64,000 nucleotides of DNA from contig CAVWNR010000002.1 in NCBI GenBank assembly GCA_963756525.1, positions 1 through 64,000 of the forward strand. Direction: 5' to 3'. The notes beneath the pieces were generated by a model. That model made no database searches. It was not told the origin of the DNA and saw only the letters and a program-made list of their open reading frames with translations. The position numbers and the translations under genes are program-made. The first letter of the stretch is position 1; each line of letters opens with the position of its first letter. This DNA comes from CAVWNR01 sp963756525 (lineage in GTDB: Bacteria > Actinomycetota > Actinomycetes > Mycobacteriales > Jatrophihabitantaceae). Below are positions 39,851-48,240 of this stretch, one piece after another.

Positions 39851-40210
39851 TCAGGGCGGCGGCGCGGCGAACGGCGTCCGGTCGAAGATCAGCCGAGTGC
39901 GCCGGATCTTCCCGGCCGATACGGTGAAGCACTCGGCGGTCGGCACCGAGTCGGCCCGTGTCGTGCGGCAGTCGTACATCAGCAGGGCGGTCTGCTCGTC
40001 ACCGAATGCAGCGATCATCTCGACGCCGCGCACAGTCTGCGCGAACCCGCCGAGGAACTGCCGGTAGCGGTCCAGCCCGGCGACCGGCCCGGCCGGCGCC
40101 TCGCACACAAAGTCGTCGGCGAGGTGGGTCATCGCCCGCTCGATGTCGTTGGCAGTCCACGCCTCGTGGTAGTCGAGCGCGGTTCGCAGCGCCTCGCTTG
40201 GGTCAGTCAT
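39851..40210 (-). CDS. SnoaL-like NTF2-fold protein
   Basis: A 119-residue small alpha-beta protein. It shows ALDYHEAWTANDIERAMTHL, ADDFVCEAPAGPVAGLDRYR, FLGGFAQTVRGVEMIAAFGD and TAECFTVSAGKIRRTRLIFD. This is the NTF2/SnoaL-2 pattern; members are enzymes or binding proteins with varied ligands. Function unknown. It converges on the LOG gene and lies downstream of the UbiA-like gene, 74 bases apart. Confidence 0.85.
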   Translation of the reverse strand: MTDPSEALRTALDYHEAWTANDIERAMTHLADDFVCEAPAGPVAGLDRYRQFLGGFAQTVRGVEMIAAFGDEQTALLMYDCRTTRADSVPTAECFTVSAGKIRRTRLIFDRTPFAAPPP

Positions 40211-40284
40211 GATCGCTCCTTCCGCGAGTTGGGGTAGTGGATGATCGCGCGGTGCGGCGACCGGTATAGGCGCCGAGCTGACCG

Positions 40285-41037
40285 TCACCGCACGCGGGCG
40301 AGCAGCAGCGCGACCGCCAGCAGCGTGATGCTGTATGCCAGCGCCTTCAGCGCCGCCTCGAGCGGCGCCAACAGCTCGGCGCGGACGAGCGGTCGCCGGC
40401 TGCCATCCGGCAAGGTCGCCACCGCGCTGATGTCGGTCAGCCGCCGGCGGATCAAGCGCGCGGGCGTGCTCAGCACCCGCTGCGCGTAGGACAACCCGGT
40501 TGCGGCGACGGTAGCCATCGCCGCGGCCGCGGTGACCGGACGCGCCAGCGGCGGCGCCTGGGCGAGGAAGCCGACCGCGAGCGGGAATCCGCCCCATGCC
40601 AGCGCGAACCCGAGATCGGTGTGCAGCCGACCGCCGAACAGCTCCAGGTTGTAGCCGAGCACGAGGACGATCCCGATCACGATGCACGGCACCAGCGCGG
40701 GGCCGGCGTAAGGGACGCAGAACGCGCCCACGACGACGCCGCCGGCCAGCCCGAGCACCGCGGTCGCCCACAGGGTGGGCGCGCCGATGCGGGTGCCCAG
40801 CGGCCGGCCGTGCAGCTCGTCGAGGGCGTGCGCGGCGAGGCCAACCGCGAGGAAGAACGCCAGCAGCGTGGCGCCGACCATCGACCAGGACAGCCGCGGC
40901 GCGAGCGCCGCGCCGATCGCCACGTAGCTCAGGTGCCAGAGCGTGTACGGCGGGTGCAGCAGCGTCCACCAGTCGGCAGCCCGGCCGCCGCGCCGGGCGT
41001 AGAACGCCGTCTCGGTGCGGGTCCGCGGCTCAGCCAC
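40285..41037 (-). CDS. UbiA-like integral membrane protein
   Basis: A 250-residue protein with about seven helices. It shows WWTLLHPPYTLWHLSYVAIG, LLAFFLAVGLAAHALDELHG, YNLELFGGRLHTDLGFALAW and GLSYAQRVLSTPARLIRRRL. An acidic motif A-L-D-E-L-H-G at the end of the second helix is where UbiA prenyltransferases have NDxxD, but the second Asp is missing and the later DxxxD is not obvious. It may therefore be a distant or inactive UbiA relative. It overlaps the methyltransferase upstream by 8 bases, so it is part of one operon with it. Confidence 0.65.
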   Translation of the reverse strand: MAEPRTRTETAFYARRGGRAADWWTLLHPPYTLWHLSYVAIGAALAPRLSWSMVGATLLAFFLAVGLAAHALDELHGRPLGTRIGAPTLWATAVLGLAGGVVVGAFCVPYAGPALVPCIVIGIVLVLGYNLELFGGRLHTDLGFALAWGGFPLAVGFLAQAPPLARPVTAAAAMATVAATGLSYAQRVLSTPARLIRRRLTDISAVATLPDGSRRPLVRAELLAPLEAALKALAYSITLLAVALLLARVR

Positions 41038-41785
41038 CGGTCTTGCGTCCCCACATGACCAGCCCGCCCCCCAGGCTCATCCGGCGAACGGTCACCGCGT
41101 CCAGACCCGCGGCCCGCCACGCGTCGCGCATCCAGTCCACCGGGTAGCGCTGGTAGTGCTCTGTAATGGACGGCCCGAGGAACCGGCCGACCTCGAACCA
41201 CTCCCGCCCGCCGGTCAGCAGCCCGGCGACCGGAAGCACCGCGCGGGTGTAGGCGATCCAGCCCGCGCGGAACACCGGCTGTGCCGGCACCGCGAACTCC
41301 AGGTTGGCCACCACCCCACCCGGCCGGACGACGCGGACCAGCTCAGCGATCGTGGCCGCGGGATCGGCGACATAGCGCATCAGGTAGGTGAACGTGAGCG
41401 CGTCGAACGACTCGTCGGGAAACGGCAGCTGTTCCGCACGCGCGGCCACCAGCGCGATCCGAGCTGCCGCCGGGCTGTGCGCGATCCGGTCGCGTCCGCG
41501 CCGCAGCATCGGCTCGGTGATGTCCAGGCCCACCACGTCCGCGCCGGTACGCTCGACCAGCATGAGGGCCACGCCTGCGGTGCCGGTGGCCACGTCGAGC
41601 ACCCGTCGCGGCGGCGGGGCACCCTGTGCGACCGCGTCGACCATGGCCCGGCGCCAGCGGCGGTTCTGCCCGAACGACAGCACCTCGGCCAGCACGTCAT
41701 ACCGCGCCGGTAGCCCGGTGAACAGGTCGCGCGCGAAGCTGTTCGGCTCGCTGCGCGAGCGTGCCACTGCCCGCATCTGCGCCAT
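41030..41785 (-). CDS. class I SAM methyltransferase, UbiE/MenG-like
   Basis: A 251-residue methyltransferase. It shows FTGLPARYDVLAEVLSFGQN followed by RRWRR, the N-terminal pattern of MenG/UbiE. SAM motif I is RVLDVATGTAGVALML and post-I VVGLDITEPML. Later come LPFPDESFDALTFTYLMRYV and VVRPGGVVANLEFAVP. MenG methylates demethylmenaquinone. The late region WFEVGRFLGPSI deviates from typical MenG. ATG 41785 or 41776 may start it. It is divergent from a geranylgeranyl-reductase-like gene with a 15-base gap, a pairing that recalls menaquinone genes. Confidence 0.85.
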   Translation of the reverse strand: MAQMRAVARSRSEPNSFARDLFTGLPARYDVLAEVLSFGQNRRWRRAMVDAVAQGAPPPRRVLDVATGTAGVALMLVERTGADVVGLDITEPMLRRGRDRIAHSPAAARIALVAARAEQLPFPDESFDALTFTYLMRYVADPAATIAELVRVVRPGGVVANLEFAVPAQPVFRAGWIAYTRAVLPVAGLLTGGREWFEVGRFLGPSITEHYQRYPVDWMRDAWRAAGLDAVTVRRMSLGGGLVMWGRKTGG

Positions 41786-41800
41786 CCCTGGTGGTTTGCC

Positions 41801-43156
41801 GTGCCGCGCTTCGACGCCGTCATCGTAGGGGGCGGCCCGGCGGGCAGCGTGGCCGCGCTCTGCCTGGCGTGCGCCGGCGCGCGGGTCGCACTGGTCGAGC
41901 GGCGCGCGTTCCCGCGCGACAAGGCGTGCGGCGACCTCGTCGGACCCCGCGGGGTGCGGGTGCTCGACGAGCTCGGTCTCGCCGCGCCGGACGCCCGGCC
42001 GGAAGGCGACATGATCCTGGTGGGCCCGTCCCGGCGGCGGGCGCTGCTGCCCGCGCTGGCCGGCGCGGACTACCCCGGGCATGGCCTGGCCAGTCGCCGG
42101 TACGCGTTCGACCGGGCGCTCGTCGAGGCCGCGGTCGACGCCGGCGCGACGCTGACGCAGGGGCGGGTCACCGGGCTACTGGACGACGCGGCCGGGGTGC
42201 GGCTGGCGGGCGGCGCGACGGTGGCGGCCGACGTGGTGGTGGGCGCGGACGGCGCGCTGAGCCGGGTCGCCGAGGCGGCTGGGCTGGTCGACCCGGACCG
42301 TGTGCTCTGGGGGTATGCCGTGCGCGGTTACCTGGACGCGGCGGTCGACCTGCCCTACATCGTGCTGTGGGAGCCGCAGCGGTGGCGGCTCTTCCCCGGC
42401 TATGGGTGGATCTTCCCGACGCCGGACGGACGCGCCAACGTCGGGCTGGGCCTCGGGCTGGGCGCCGACCGGAGCCGCGCCCGGCTGGCCGGCGAGGCGC
42501 TCCCGGCATTCGTCGCATACCTTGCCCGGCTCGGCCTCGCCTCGCCCGCCACCGGGCTGTCTGACCTGCTCGGCGGCTGGCTGAAGATGGGCCAGCTCGG
42601 CACCGTGCCCGCACACGGACGGGTGCTGCTCGCCGGGGACGCCGCCGGGCTGGTCAACCCGCTGCAGGGCGAGGGCATCGGCCCAGCCCTGCAGAGCGGC
42701 CGGGCCGCGGCGGACGCGATCCTCGCCGGAGCGGACGGCGCAGCGCGCCGCTACCGCGACGCGCTGCGCGAGATCACCGGTCATCACCGGATCAACGCGC
42801 CCGTCCAGGCGGCGCTGGTGGGCCATCCGGGGACCGTCTCGGTGGCGGGACGCGCGCTCACCGCGCCGCTGCTGCGCGACGCCGTCGCCGGCGCTTGGGG
42901 GATGTACTGGAACGACCTCGTGCGCGGCGCGCTGCCCAGCCGCCACCGGCGCATCGCCCGCGCCGCCACCCGGGTCGCCGCCGCCGCGGCGGCGCGCAGC
43001 GAGTCGGCCGCCTGGTTCGAGACGGCGGACACCCCCGCGGCATCCGTGACGCCGCTCAGCGCTCCCGCGGAACCCGGCCCATCAGGTGAAACTCCGGATT
43101 CGGCGCGATCGCGAACGCGTGCGCCAGCCGGTTCGACATCGAGAAGAACGCCGTGA
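41801..43156 (+). CDS. geranylgeranyl-reductase-family FAD oxidoreductase
   Basis: A 451-residue flavoprotein. FAD-binding is at FDAVIVGGGPAGSVAALCLA, ARVALVERRAFPRDKACGDL, GRVLLAGDAAGLVNPLQGEG and IGPALQSGRAAADAIL. The family saturates isoprenoid chains of chlorophyll, archaeal lipids or menaquinone (MenJ). It starts at GTG 41801. Beyond about residue 415 the sequence turns into low-complexity Arg/Ser/Pro encoded antisense to the next gene; it overlaps that gene by 101 bases because no stop occurs earlier. Confidence 0.9.
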   Translation: MPRFDAVIVGGGPAGSVAALCLACAGARVALVERRAFPRDKACGDLVGPRGVRVLDELGLAAPDARPEGDMILVGPSRRRALLPALAGADYPGHGLASRRYAFDRALVEAAVDAGATLTQGRVTGLLDDAAGVRLAGGATVAADVVVGADGALSRVAEAAGLVDPDRVLWGYAVRGYLDAAVDLPYIVLWEPQRWRLFPGYGWIFPTPDGRANVGLGLGLGADRSRARLAGEALPAFVAYLARLGLASPATGLSDLLGGWLKMGQLGTVPAHGRVLLAGDAAGLVNPLQGEGIGPALQSGRAAADAILAGADGAARRYRDALREITGHHRINAPVQAALVGHPGTVSVAGRALTAPLLRDAVAGAWGMYWNDLVRGALPSRHRRIARAATRVAAAAAARSESAAWFETADTPAASVTPLSAPAEPGPSGETPDSARSRTRAPAGSTSRRTP

Positions 43157-43631
43157 TCGCGCTGATGTCCCAGATCTCCTCGTCGTCGAAGCCGGCCTTG
43201 CGCAGCTCGTCCAGGTCGGCGTCGGTGATCACCTCGGGCGTGGTCGAGAGAGTGACCGCGTAGTCGAGCATGACCCGCTGCCGCTCGGTGATCGCCGCCT
43301 GGCGGTAGTTGGTGGCGACGTAGTCGGCGATGAGCGGATCCTTTGCGCGGATCCGCAAGATCGCGCCGTGCGCCACCACGCAGTACAGGCAGTCACGGGC
43401 GGCGCTGGTCGCGACGACGATCATCTCGCGCTCGGCCTTGCTGAGCCCGTGCTCGCGGTCCATCAACGCGTCGTGGTAGGCAAGGAACGCGCGCAGCTCG
43501 GCGGGCCGATGGGCGAGCGCGAGGAAGACGTTCGGCACGAAGCCGGTGCGCTGCTGCACGTCCAGGATGCGGTCACGCAGGTCGTCGGGGAGCTCGGCGA
43601 TCTCAGGAACGGGAAACCGGCTGATCGGCAT
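43056..43631 (-). CDS. AhpD-like peroxidase-related protein
   Basis: A 191-residue CMD/AhpD-fold protein. It shows FVPNVFLALAHRPAELRAFL, GLSKAEREMIVVATSAARDC followed by LYCVVAHGA. The C-x2-C-x3-H redox centre of AhpD-type alkylhydroperoxidases is present. Then come YRQAAITERQRVMLDYAVTL and DISAITAFFSMSNRLAHAFA. It probably reduces peroxides or acts as a decarboxylase-like redox protein. Its end overlaps the convergent flavoprotein gene by 101 bases. Confidence 0.92.
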   Translation of the reverse strand: MPISRFPVPEIAELPDDLRDRILDVQQRTGFVPNVFLALAHRPAELRAFLAYHDALMDREHGLSKAEREMIVVATSAARDCLYCVVAHGAILRIRAKDPLIADYVATNYRQAAITERQRVMLDYAVTLSTTPEVITDADLDELRKAGFDDEEIWDISAITAFFSMSNRLAHAFAIAPNPEFHLMGRVPRER

Positions 43632-43646
43632 GGCGTCCAGTCTGGC

Positions 43647-44363
43647 TCAGCGCCGCTCGTCGAGCGCCGCCTCGCCGACCGGTTCCGCCGCGGGCTCGTC
43701 GTCCTCCGGCTCCGGCACCGGCCCGACCGCGGCGGAGAGCAGGCCGCTGTTCGGGATGTTGATCGTGCCCTCCGAGGTCTCCAGCGTGGTGTAGAGCAGG
43801 CCGACGGAGGTGACCGTGCCCTCGTGCGGGCCGCCGAGGCCGCCCGATCGGATGCGGATGTACTGGCCCGGCACGTACGGCCGCGCGAAGAGCATGACCA
43901 GGCCGGCGAAGAGGTTCCCAAGGACCTGCTGGGCGGCGATACCGACGATCAGCGCGCCGACGGTGCCGCCGACCAGGAACTGGCCGAGCGGCAGCGACAT
44001 CAGCTGCAGCGCGGCGAACAGCGTGATCAGGTAGCCGACCAGCAGGACGACCACCCGGATCGGGTTCGACGCCGCGACACCGGCGCGCGCTGCGATGATC
44101 CGGTCGACCTCGCGGGCGGCGCTGCGGCTGGCCAGCACGCCGAAGACGAGCACCACCAGCACGCAGCCCCAGGACGCCAGCCGCGGCTGCAGGTCGTGCG
44201 CGTTGATGCCGCCGAGCTGATGCCCGGCGATCAACGCGGCCAGCGTGATCACGCCGAACGCGATCGTCTTGCGGAAGTCCGGGCGCACCACGGTCGACTG
44301 CAGCTTGTCGAGGGTCACGGCGGTGGCCTGCCGCGCCCTGGTTCCATGCCACCTCATCCGCAT
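43647..44363 (-). CDS. small-conductance mechanosensitive channel-like protein
   Basis: A 238-residue MscS homologue. Helices at FGVITLAALIAGHQL, LASWGCVLVVLVFGVLA and VVVLLVGYLITLFAALQLMS precede the pore-helix/beta-domain region VGGTVGALIVGIAAQQVLGN followed by LFAGLVMLFARPYVPGQYIR and GTVTSVGLLYTTLETSEG. It lacks the large C-terminal cage of E. coli MscS and ends in an acidic tail. It opens on membrane tension. It is 15 bases upstream of the AhpD-like gene in the same direction. Confidence 0.9.
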   Translation of the reverse strand: MRMRWHGTRARQATAVTLDKLQSTVVRPDFRKTIAFGVITLAALIAGHQLGGINAHDLQPRLASWGCVLVVLVFGVLASRSAAREVDRIIAARAGVAASNPIRVVVLLVGYLITLFAALQLMSLPLGQFLVGGTVGALIVGIAAQQVLGNLFAGLVMLFARPYVPGQYIRIRSGGLGGPHEGTVTSVGLLYTTLETSEGTINIPNSGLLSAAVGPVPEPEDDEPAAEPVGEAALDERR

Positions 44364-44385
44364 TGTCTAGCAAAGGCGGCGGCCG

Positions 44386-45117
44386 TCACCGGACCCCGTG
44401 GGTCCGGACGTCGTCGATCCGGCCCAGCAGGTTCTCCAACGATTCCTCGAACTCGGTGGCTGCCTCGTTCTCGGCCAGTTTGGCGCTGAGCTCCTCGACG
44501 TTGGGGTACTTGCCGAGGTCGAGCGGCTCGCTGGCCTCGGCGGCCTGGGCCGGCCCGATATCAGCGCCGAACGCGGCGACCTCGAGCAGCAGGTGGCCGA
44601 GCAGGAAGCTGGTGAACGCGCGGTAGGTGTACACGGCGGAGTCCGCGCTGAACCCCTGCGCTCGCAGGCTGGCGAGGAAGGACTCCACCCAGCGCACCGA
44701 ACGCAGCGGCGGGCGGATCCAGGGCGCCTGCGGCGGCCGGGTAGCCACGAGCGGGAAGACCTGCGGATGGGCGAGCGCGCTGCGCCGCACCCCGGCCGCC
44801 ACGCGCACCAGGTAGTCCGACCAGCTGTCGGTCTGCCGCATGTGGATCTCGGGATCTTCGAACAGGTCGTCGACGATGGCGTCGATCACCCCGTCGAGGA
44901 GGTTCTCCCGGCTGTCGACGTAGGCGTAGAGCGACATCGCCTCCACCCCGAGGCGGCGCCCGAGGCGGCGCATCGACAGCGCATGCACCCCCTCCTCGTC
45001 GATGAGCTCGATCGCGGCATGCACCACCCGGCCCCGGTCCAGGCGCAGCCGACGGCCCTCGGCCCGCCCGTCGGGCTGGCCTGGCCGCGCACCCTGCGCC
45101 GGGATGTCCGATGGCAG
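44386..45117 (-). CDS. TetR-family repressor with a probable CTG start
   Basis: The N-terminal HTH reads LDRGRVVHAAIELIDEEGVH followed by ALSMRRLGRRLGVEAMSLYA, typical of TetR proteins with the TetR_C_1 domain. The C-terminal half (ALAHPQVFPLVATRPPQAPW, YRAFTSFLLGHLLLEVAAFG) fits ligand-binding. In this frame no ATG or GTG occurs before GTG 45030, inside the HTH, but a CTG at 45117 stands exactly 7 bases after a perfect GGAGGTG and an in-frame stop lies just upstream. CTG 45117 gives 243 residues. The conservative alternative is GTG 45030. It is divergent from the csbD-like gene, with paired operator-like sites between them. Confidence 0.8.
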   Translation of the reverse strand: MPSDIPAQGARPGQPDGRAEGRRLRLDRGRVVHAAIELIDEEGVHALSMRRLGRRLGVEAMSLYAYVDSRENLLDGVIDAIVDDLFEDPEIHMRQTDSWSDYLVRVAAGVRRSALAHPQVFPLVATRPPQAPWIRPPLRSVRWVESFLASLRAQGFSADSAVYTYRAFTSFLLGHLLLEVAAFGADIGPAQAAEASEPLDLGKYPNVEELSAKLAENEAATEFEESLENLLGRIDDVRTHGVR

Positions 45118-45233
45118 CGGAAGTCACCTCCGATCCACGGCTCGCATCCGCAACCGAGTCCATGGTCGCATCCGCGTGCTCGCGGCGTCGCGGGCCGTGC
45201 GGCCACGCCCTTCGACACAGGCGACTTCTGGGT

Positions 45234-45258
45234 TTACGTCGTAAGTTATACGGCGTAA
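45234..45258. promoter_or_regulatory. two operator-like palindromes for the TetR regulator
   Basis: TTACGTCGTAA (45234-45244) is a perfect palindrome around T. A related site, ATACGGCGTAA (45248-45258), follows 14 bases on, and both continue as GTAAGTT or GTAAGTTT. They lie between the TetR gene and the csbD-like gene. Their size and symmetry fit a TetR-family operator. Confidence 0.5.
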
Positions 45259-45315
45259 GTTTCATTCTGTAGCGACCGTGCGCCGCGTGCTTCGCGGCCG
45301 ACGGAAGGAAGGCTC

Positions 45316-45489
45316 ATGAGCGCTGTCGACAAGGCCAAGAACAAGGTCCAGGAAGCCCAGGGCGAGGCCAAGCAGAAGGTCGGCGAGGCCACCGGCGACG
45401 ACGAGATGCGTGCCGAGGGCAAGTCCGACGAGACCAAGGGCAACCTCAAGCAGGCCGGCGAGAAGGTTAAGGACGCCTTCAAGGACTAG
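45316..45489 (+). CDS. CsbD-like small stress protein
   Basis: A 57-residue hydrophilic protein, MSAVDKAKNKVQEAQGEAKQ, then KVGEATGDDEMRAEGKSDET and KGNLKQAGEKVKDAF ending KD. This is the CsbD pattern of Lys/Glu/Ala-rich repeats. CsbD-like proteins accumulate under general stress in many bacteria; the mechanism is unknown. ATG 45316 follows GGAAGGAAGG. It is divergent from the TetR gene; the operator-like pair sits 58 bases upstream, so TetR probably controls it. Confidence 0.9.
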   Translation: MSAVDKAKNKVQEAQGEAKQKVGEATGDDEMRAEGKSDETKGNLKQAGEKVKDAFKD

Positions 45490-45579
45490 CGGGAAGCTCT
45501 GGCCCGCCCTGGTCGCCGGGCAGCCGGTGGCCGGGTGGGCCAAGCCGTGTCCGGGGTGACGAGGACGAGGGGGAAGTCG

Positions 45580-45984
45580 ATGGCGCAGGCCGTTGAGCCA
45601 GGCGAGGTGAGCCGCAACGGCGCCGGCCGCGTTGCACGCGACGGCGCGGTACCTGGCACCCTGCTCGTCGAGCCCGTCGCATCCGCGGCGGCGTGGGCGC
45701 TGCTGCGGCTGCGCGGCGAGCTCGACCTCGCCACCCGAGCGAGCCTCGCCGCCGTCCTGGCCGAGCTACTGGACGGCGGGTGCCGCGATGTCCGCATCGA
45801 GATGACCGGACTGACCTTCTGCGACACCGCCGGGCTCAGCGCGCTTGACGCCGCATACCGCGCCTTCCTCGCCGCTGGCGGCACGCTCGCCCTCACCGGC
45901 GTCGCCGGGCCGGCCCGGCGACTGCTCGAGCTGACCGGCCTGGACCGCACACTGCTCGCTCCCGCCGAGACCCGCAGTCCCTAG
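45580..45984 (+). CDS. STAS-domain anti-sigma-factor antagonist
   Basis: A 134-residue STAS protein. After a 30-residue lead, AWALLRLRGELDLATRASLA, VLAELLDGGCRDVRIEMTGL, TFCDTAGLSALDAAYRAFLA and GTLALTGVAGPARRLLELTG form the fold. The regulatory phosphosite region D-S-S-G of SpoIIAA reads D-T-A-G, so Thr could be the phosphoacceptor. It would bind an anti-sigma factor or kinase to release a sigma factor. ATG 45580 with GGGGGAAGTCG is preferred over GTG 45535. The csbD-like stress gene upstream suggests a general stress context. Confidence 0.88.
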   Translation: MAQAVEPGEVSRNGAGRVARDGAVPGTLLVEPVASAAAWALLRLRGELDLATRASLAAVLAELLDGGCRDVRIEMTGLTFCDTAGLSALDAAYRAFLAAGGTLALTGVAGPARRLLELTGLDRTLLAPAETRSP

Positions 45985-45988
45985 CCGA

Positions 45989-46885
45989 TCAGGTCGGCGT
46001 TATCCCCCAGCTGCCCGTCCACCCGCCGGCGGGATCGAGCACGACCAGCCCGTCGCCGCTGTTGAACGCATTTGCCGGGCAGCTCATCGGCTCGACCGCG
46101 ATCGCCGCTCCGCCCCGGCCGAGCGTGTCCACGGTGAAGACCTGCACGTAGCCGAAGACATCGTCGAACCACAGCCGCGCACCGCCGGAAGCGGTGCCCA
46201 GCTCGACGGCCCCGCGGCCATCCGCCGTCGCCAGCGCGGTGAACGCGTCGTCGAACCGCGCGCCGCCCAGTGGCCGCATCTCGCGCAGGTCGTACGGCGT
46301 GCCGTCGATCGGCGCCGTGTCGACCGGCACCTGCGCGTCATCTGTGACCAGCCGCTGCGCCGCCGGGACGCGCAGCGTCGCCTCGTCGAGCCGGTGCCCA
46401 CGTAGCGACAGGTACGGATGGAAACCCGCCCCGAACGGCGCCCGGGTGGTGCCGGTGTTGTGCGCGGTGGCGGTGACCGTCAGCCCCCGCTCAGCGTCGA
46501 GTGCGTACGTCACCTCGACCCGGACCTCGAACGGCCAGCCGTTCTGCGGCACGAGGTCGATGCCGAGCGTCACGGCCGCGGTGTCCGCGCGCACCCGGGC
46601 CCAGCGCGCCCACCGGGCCAGCCCGTGCATGGCGTTGCCGCGCGCCGGCTCGGTGATCGCCAGCTGATAGTCCGTGCCGTCGAAGCGGTACTTACCGCCG
46701 CGCAGCCGGTTCGGCCACGGCACGAGCGTCGCGCCGCAGCACATCGGCGCCAGCTCGTCCTCGCCGTAGGGCGCGGTGACGTCGACGCCGCCGTGCCGGT
46801 AGCGGCGCAGCCCCGCGCCGACCTCGACGACGGTCGCCTCGTGATCACCGGCGCGGATGGTGAACTGCTGTCCGGAGAGTGCCAT
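45989..46885 (-). CDS. galM: aldose 1-epimerase
   Basis: A 298-residue mutarotase-fold protein. It shows ATVVEVGAGLRRYRHGGVDV, APMCCGATLVPWPNRLRGGK, RGNAMHGLARWARW (substrate-binding His), GAGFHPYLSLRG (catalytic His), DDVFGYVQVFTVD and AVEPMSCPANAFNSGDGLVV (Glu base). It interconverts sugar anomers. It converges on the STAS gene, 4 bases apart, and is downstream of an MFS transporter. Confidence 0.93.
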   Translation of the reverse strand: MALSGQQFTIRAGDHEATVVEVGAGLRRYRHGGVDVTAPYGEDELAPMCCGATLVPWPNRLRGGKYRFDGTDYQLAITEPARGNAMHGLARWARWARVRADTAAVTLGIDLVPQNGWPFEVRVEVTYALDAERGLTVTATAHNTGTTRAPFGAGFHPYLSLRGHRLDEATLRVPAAQRLVTDDAQVPVDTAPIDGTPYDLREMRPLGGARFDDAFTALATADGRGAVELGTASGGARLWFDDVFGYVQVFTVDTLGRGGAAIAVEPMSCPANAFNSGDGLVVLDPAGGWTGSWGITPT

Positions 46886-46896
46886 GACCGTCGACG

Positions 46897-48231
46897 TTAT
46901 CGGTCGGCGCCGTCGGCCGGTGCGGGCGGCGCGGCCGGCGTGCGCGCCCGCGCGTCGTAGCGCCAGAACGGGCGCACGGCGACGCCCGCGATCACGACCA
47001 CGGCCATGCAGGCCACCCCGCCGCTCACCCAGGAGAAGGTCACACCCGTCGCGGCCGCCATCGCCCCGGCGCGCACGTCCCCGAGCCGCGGGCCGCCGGC
47101 GACGACGGCGGTGAAGACGCCCTGCATGCGCCCGCGCATCTCGTCAGGGGCGTAGGTCTGCAGGATCGTCTGCCGGTAGACGGCGCTGATCAGGTCGGCC
47201 GCTCCGGCCGCCGCGAGCAGCAGCACCACCAGCCAGAGCTGGTGGGCGAGCCCGGACAGCGCGACGCACGCCCCCCAGCCGGCGATCGCCGCGGTGAGCG
47301 CGACGCCCTGCCGCCGGACCCGGCCGATCCACCCGCCGCCGAGCCCGGCGACCACCGCGCCGATCGCGATCGCCGCATACAGCGGGCCGACCGTGCCGTG
47401 GAAGCGGGTGTCGGCGACCGCCGGGAAGAGCGCACGGGGCATGGCCAGCACCATCGCCACGATGTCGACGCCGAACGACATGATCAGCACCGGGCGGGTG
47501 GCGATGAACGCCAGCCCGTCGATCACGGATCGGAACCCGGGCTTGGCGAGCGAGCCGTCCGGCGGGATGGCCGGCAGCCGCACCGCGGCGTACAGGCCGG
47601 CCAGGAACAGCAGCGCGTCGATGCCGTACGCGTAGCCGAAGCCGTGCCGCAGCCCGACCAGCACTCCGGCGATCAGTGGCCCGGCCACCTGGCCGACGTT
47701 GCCGACCGTGAAATTGAGCGTGTTCGCCGACGGAACGAGCTCGAGGGGGACGATTCGCGGGATGATCGCGCCGCGGGTGGACGAGGAGACGGCGAAGAAG
47801 CCGGACTGCACGAACACCAGGCACAGGATCAGCGGCACGCTGCGCAGGGACAGCAGGGTCTGCGCCAGCAGGCTCAGCGTCACCGCCCAGGCGCCGAGCG
47901 AGGTCCACACCAGCAGCCGGCGGCGGTCGACGGCGTCGGCGATCGCTCCGCCGTAGAGCCCGAACACCACGATGGGCACCAGCCCGGCCAGGCCGACCAG
48001 GCCGACGAGCAGCGACGACCGAGAGATCGCGTAGACCTGCACCGGCACCGCGACCTGGGTGAGCATCGAGCCGACGAAAGCGGTGCCCTGCCCCACCAGC
48101 AGCCGGCGAAACGGGGGGAACGCCAGCGGGCGGGTGTCGACCGCGTGGTGGCGCAGCAAGCCGCGCAGACCACGGGCCCGCTCTGCCTCGTCGGTGATCG
48201 GGGACTCGGCGTCGGCGGCCGGCTCAGCCAC
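46897..48231 (-). CDS. MFS transporter (MFS_3/Enterobactin-exporter-like)
   Basis: A 444-residue, 12-helix transporter. It shows FPPFRRLLVGQGTAFVGSML, ISRSSLLVGLVGLAGLVPIV, GGAIADAVDRRRLLVWTSLG (the loop 2-3 motif A, G-x3-D-x2-DRRR), and YAPDEMRGRMQGVFTAVVAG in the second half. This subgroup exports varied small molecules; the substrate is unknown. GTG 48231 follows pdxH by 9 bases in the same direction. Acidic residues at both ends are cytoplasmic. Confidence 0.92.
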   Translation of the reverse strand: MAEPAADAESPITDEAERARGLRGLLRHHAVDTRPLAFPPFRRLLVGQGTAFVGSMLTQVAVPVQVYAISRSSLLVGLVGLAGLVPIVVFGLYGGAIADAVDRRRLLVWTSLGAWAVTLSLLAQTLLSLRSVPLILCLVFVQSGFFAVSSSTRGAIIPRIVPLELVPSANTLNFTVGNVGQVAGPLIAGVLVGLRHGFGYAYGIDALLFLAGLYAAVRLPAIPPDGSLAKPGFRSVIDGLAFIATRPVLIMSFGVDIVAMVLAMPRALFPAVADTRFHGTVGPLYAAIAIGAVVAGLGGGWIGRVRRQGVALTAAIAGWGACVALSGLAHQLWLVVLLLAAAGAADLISAVYRQTILQTYAPDEMRGRMQGVFTAVVAGGPRLGDVRAGAMAAATGVTFSWVSGGVACMAVVVIAGVAVRPFWRYDARARTPAAPPAPADGADR

Positions 48232-48240
48232 CCGACCGCC

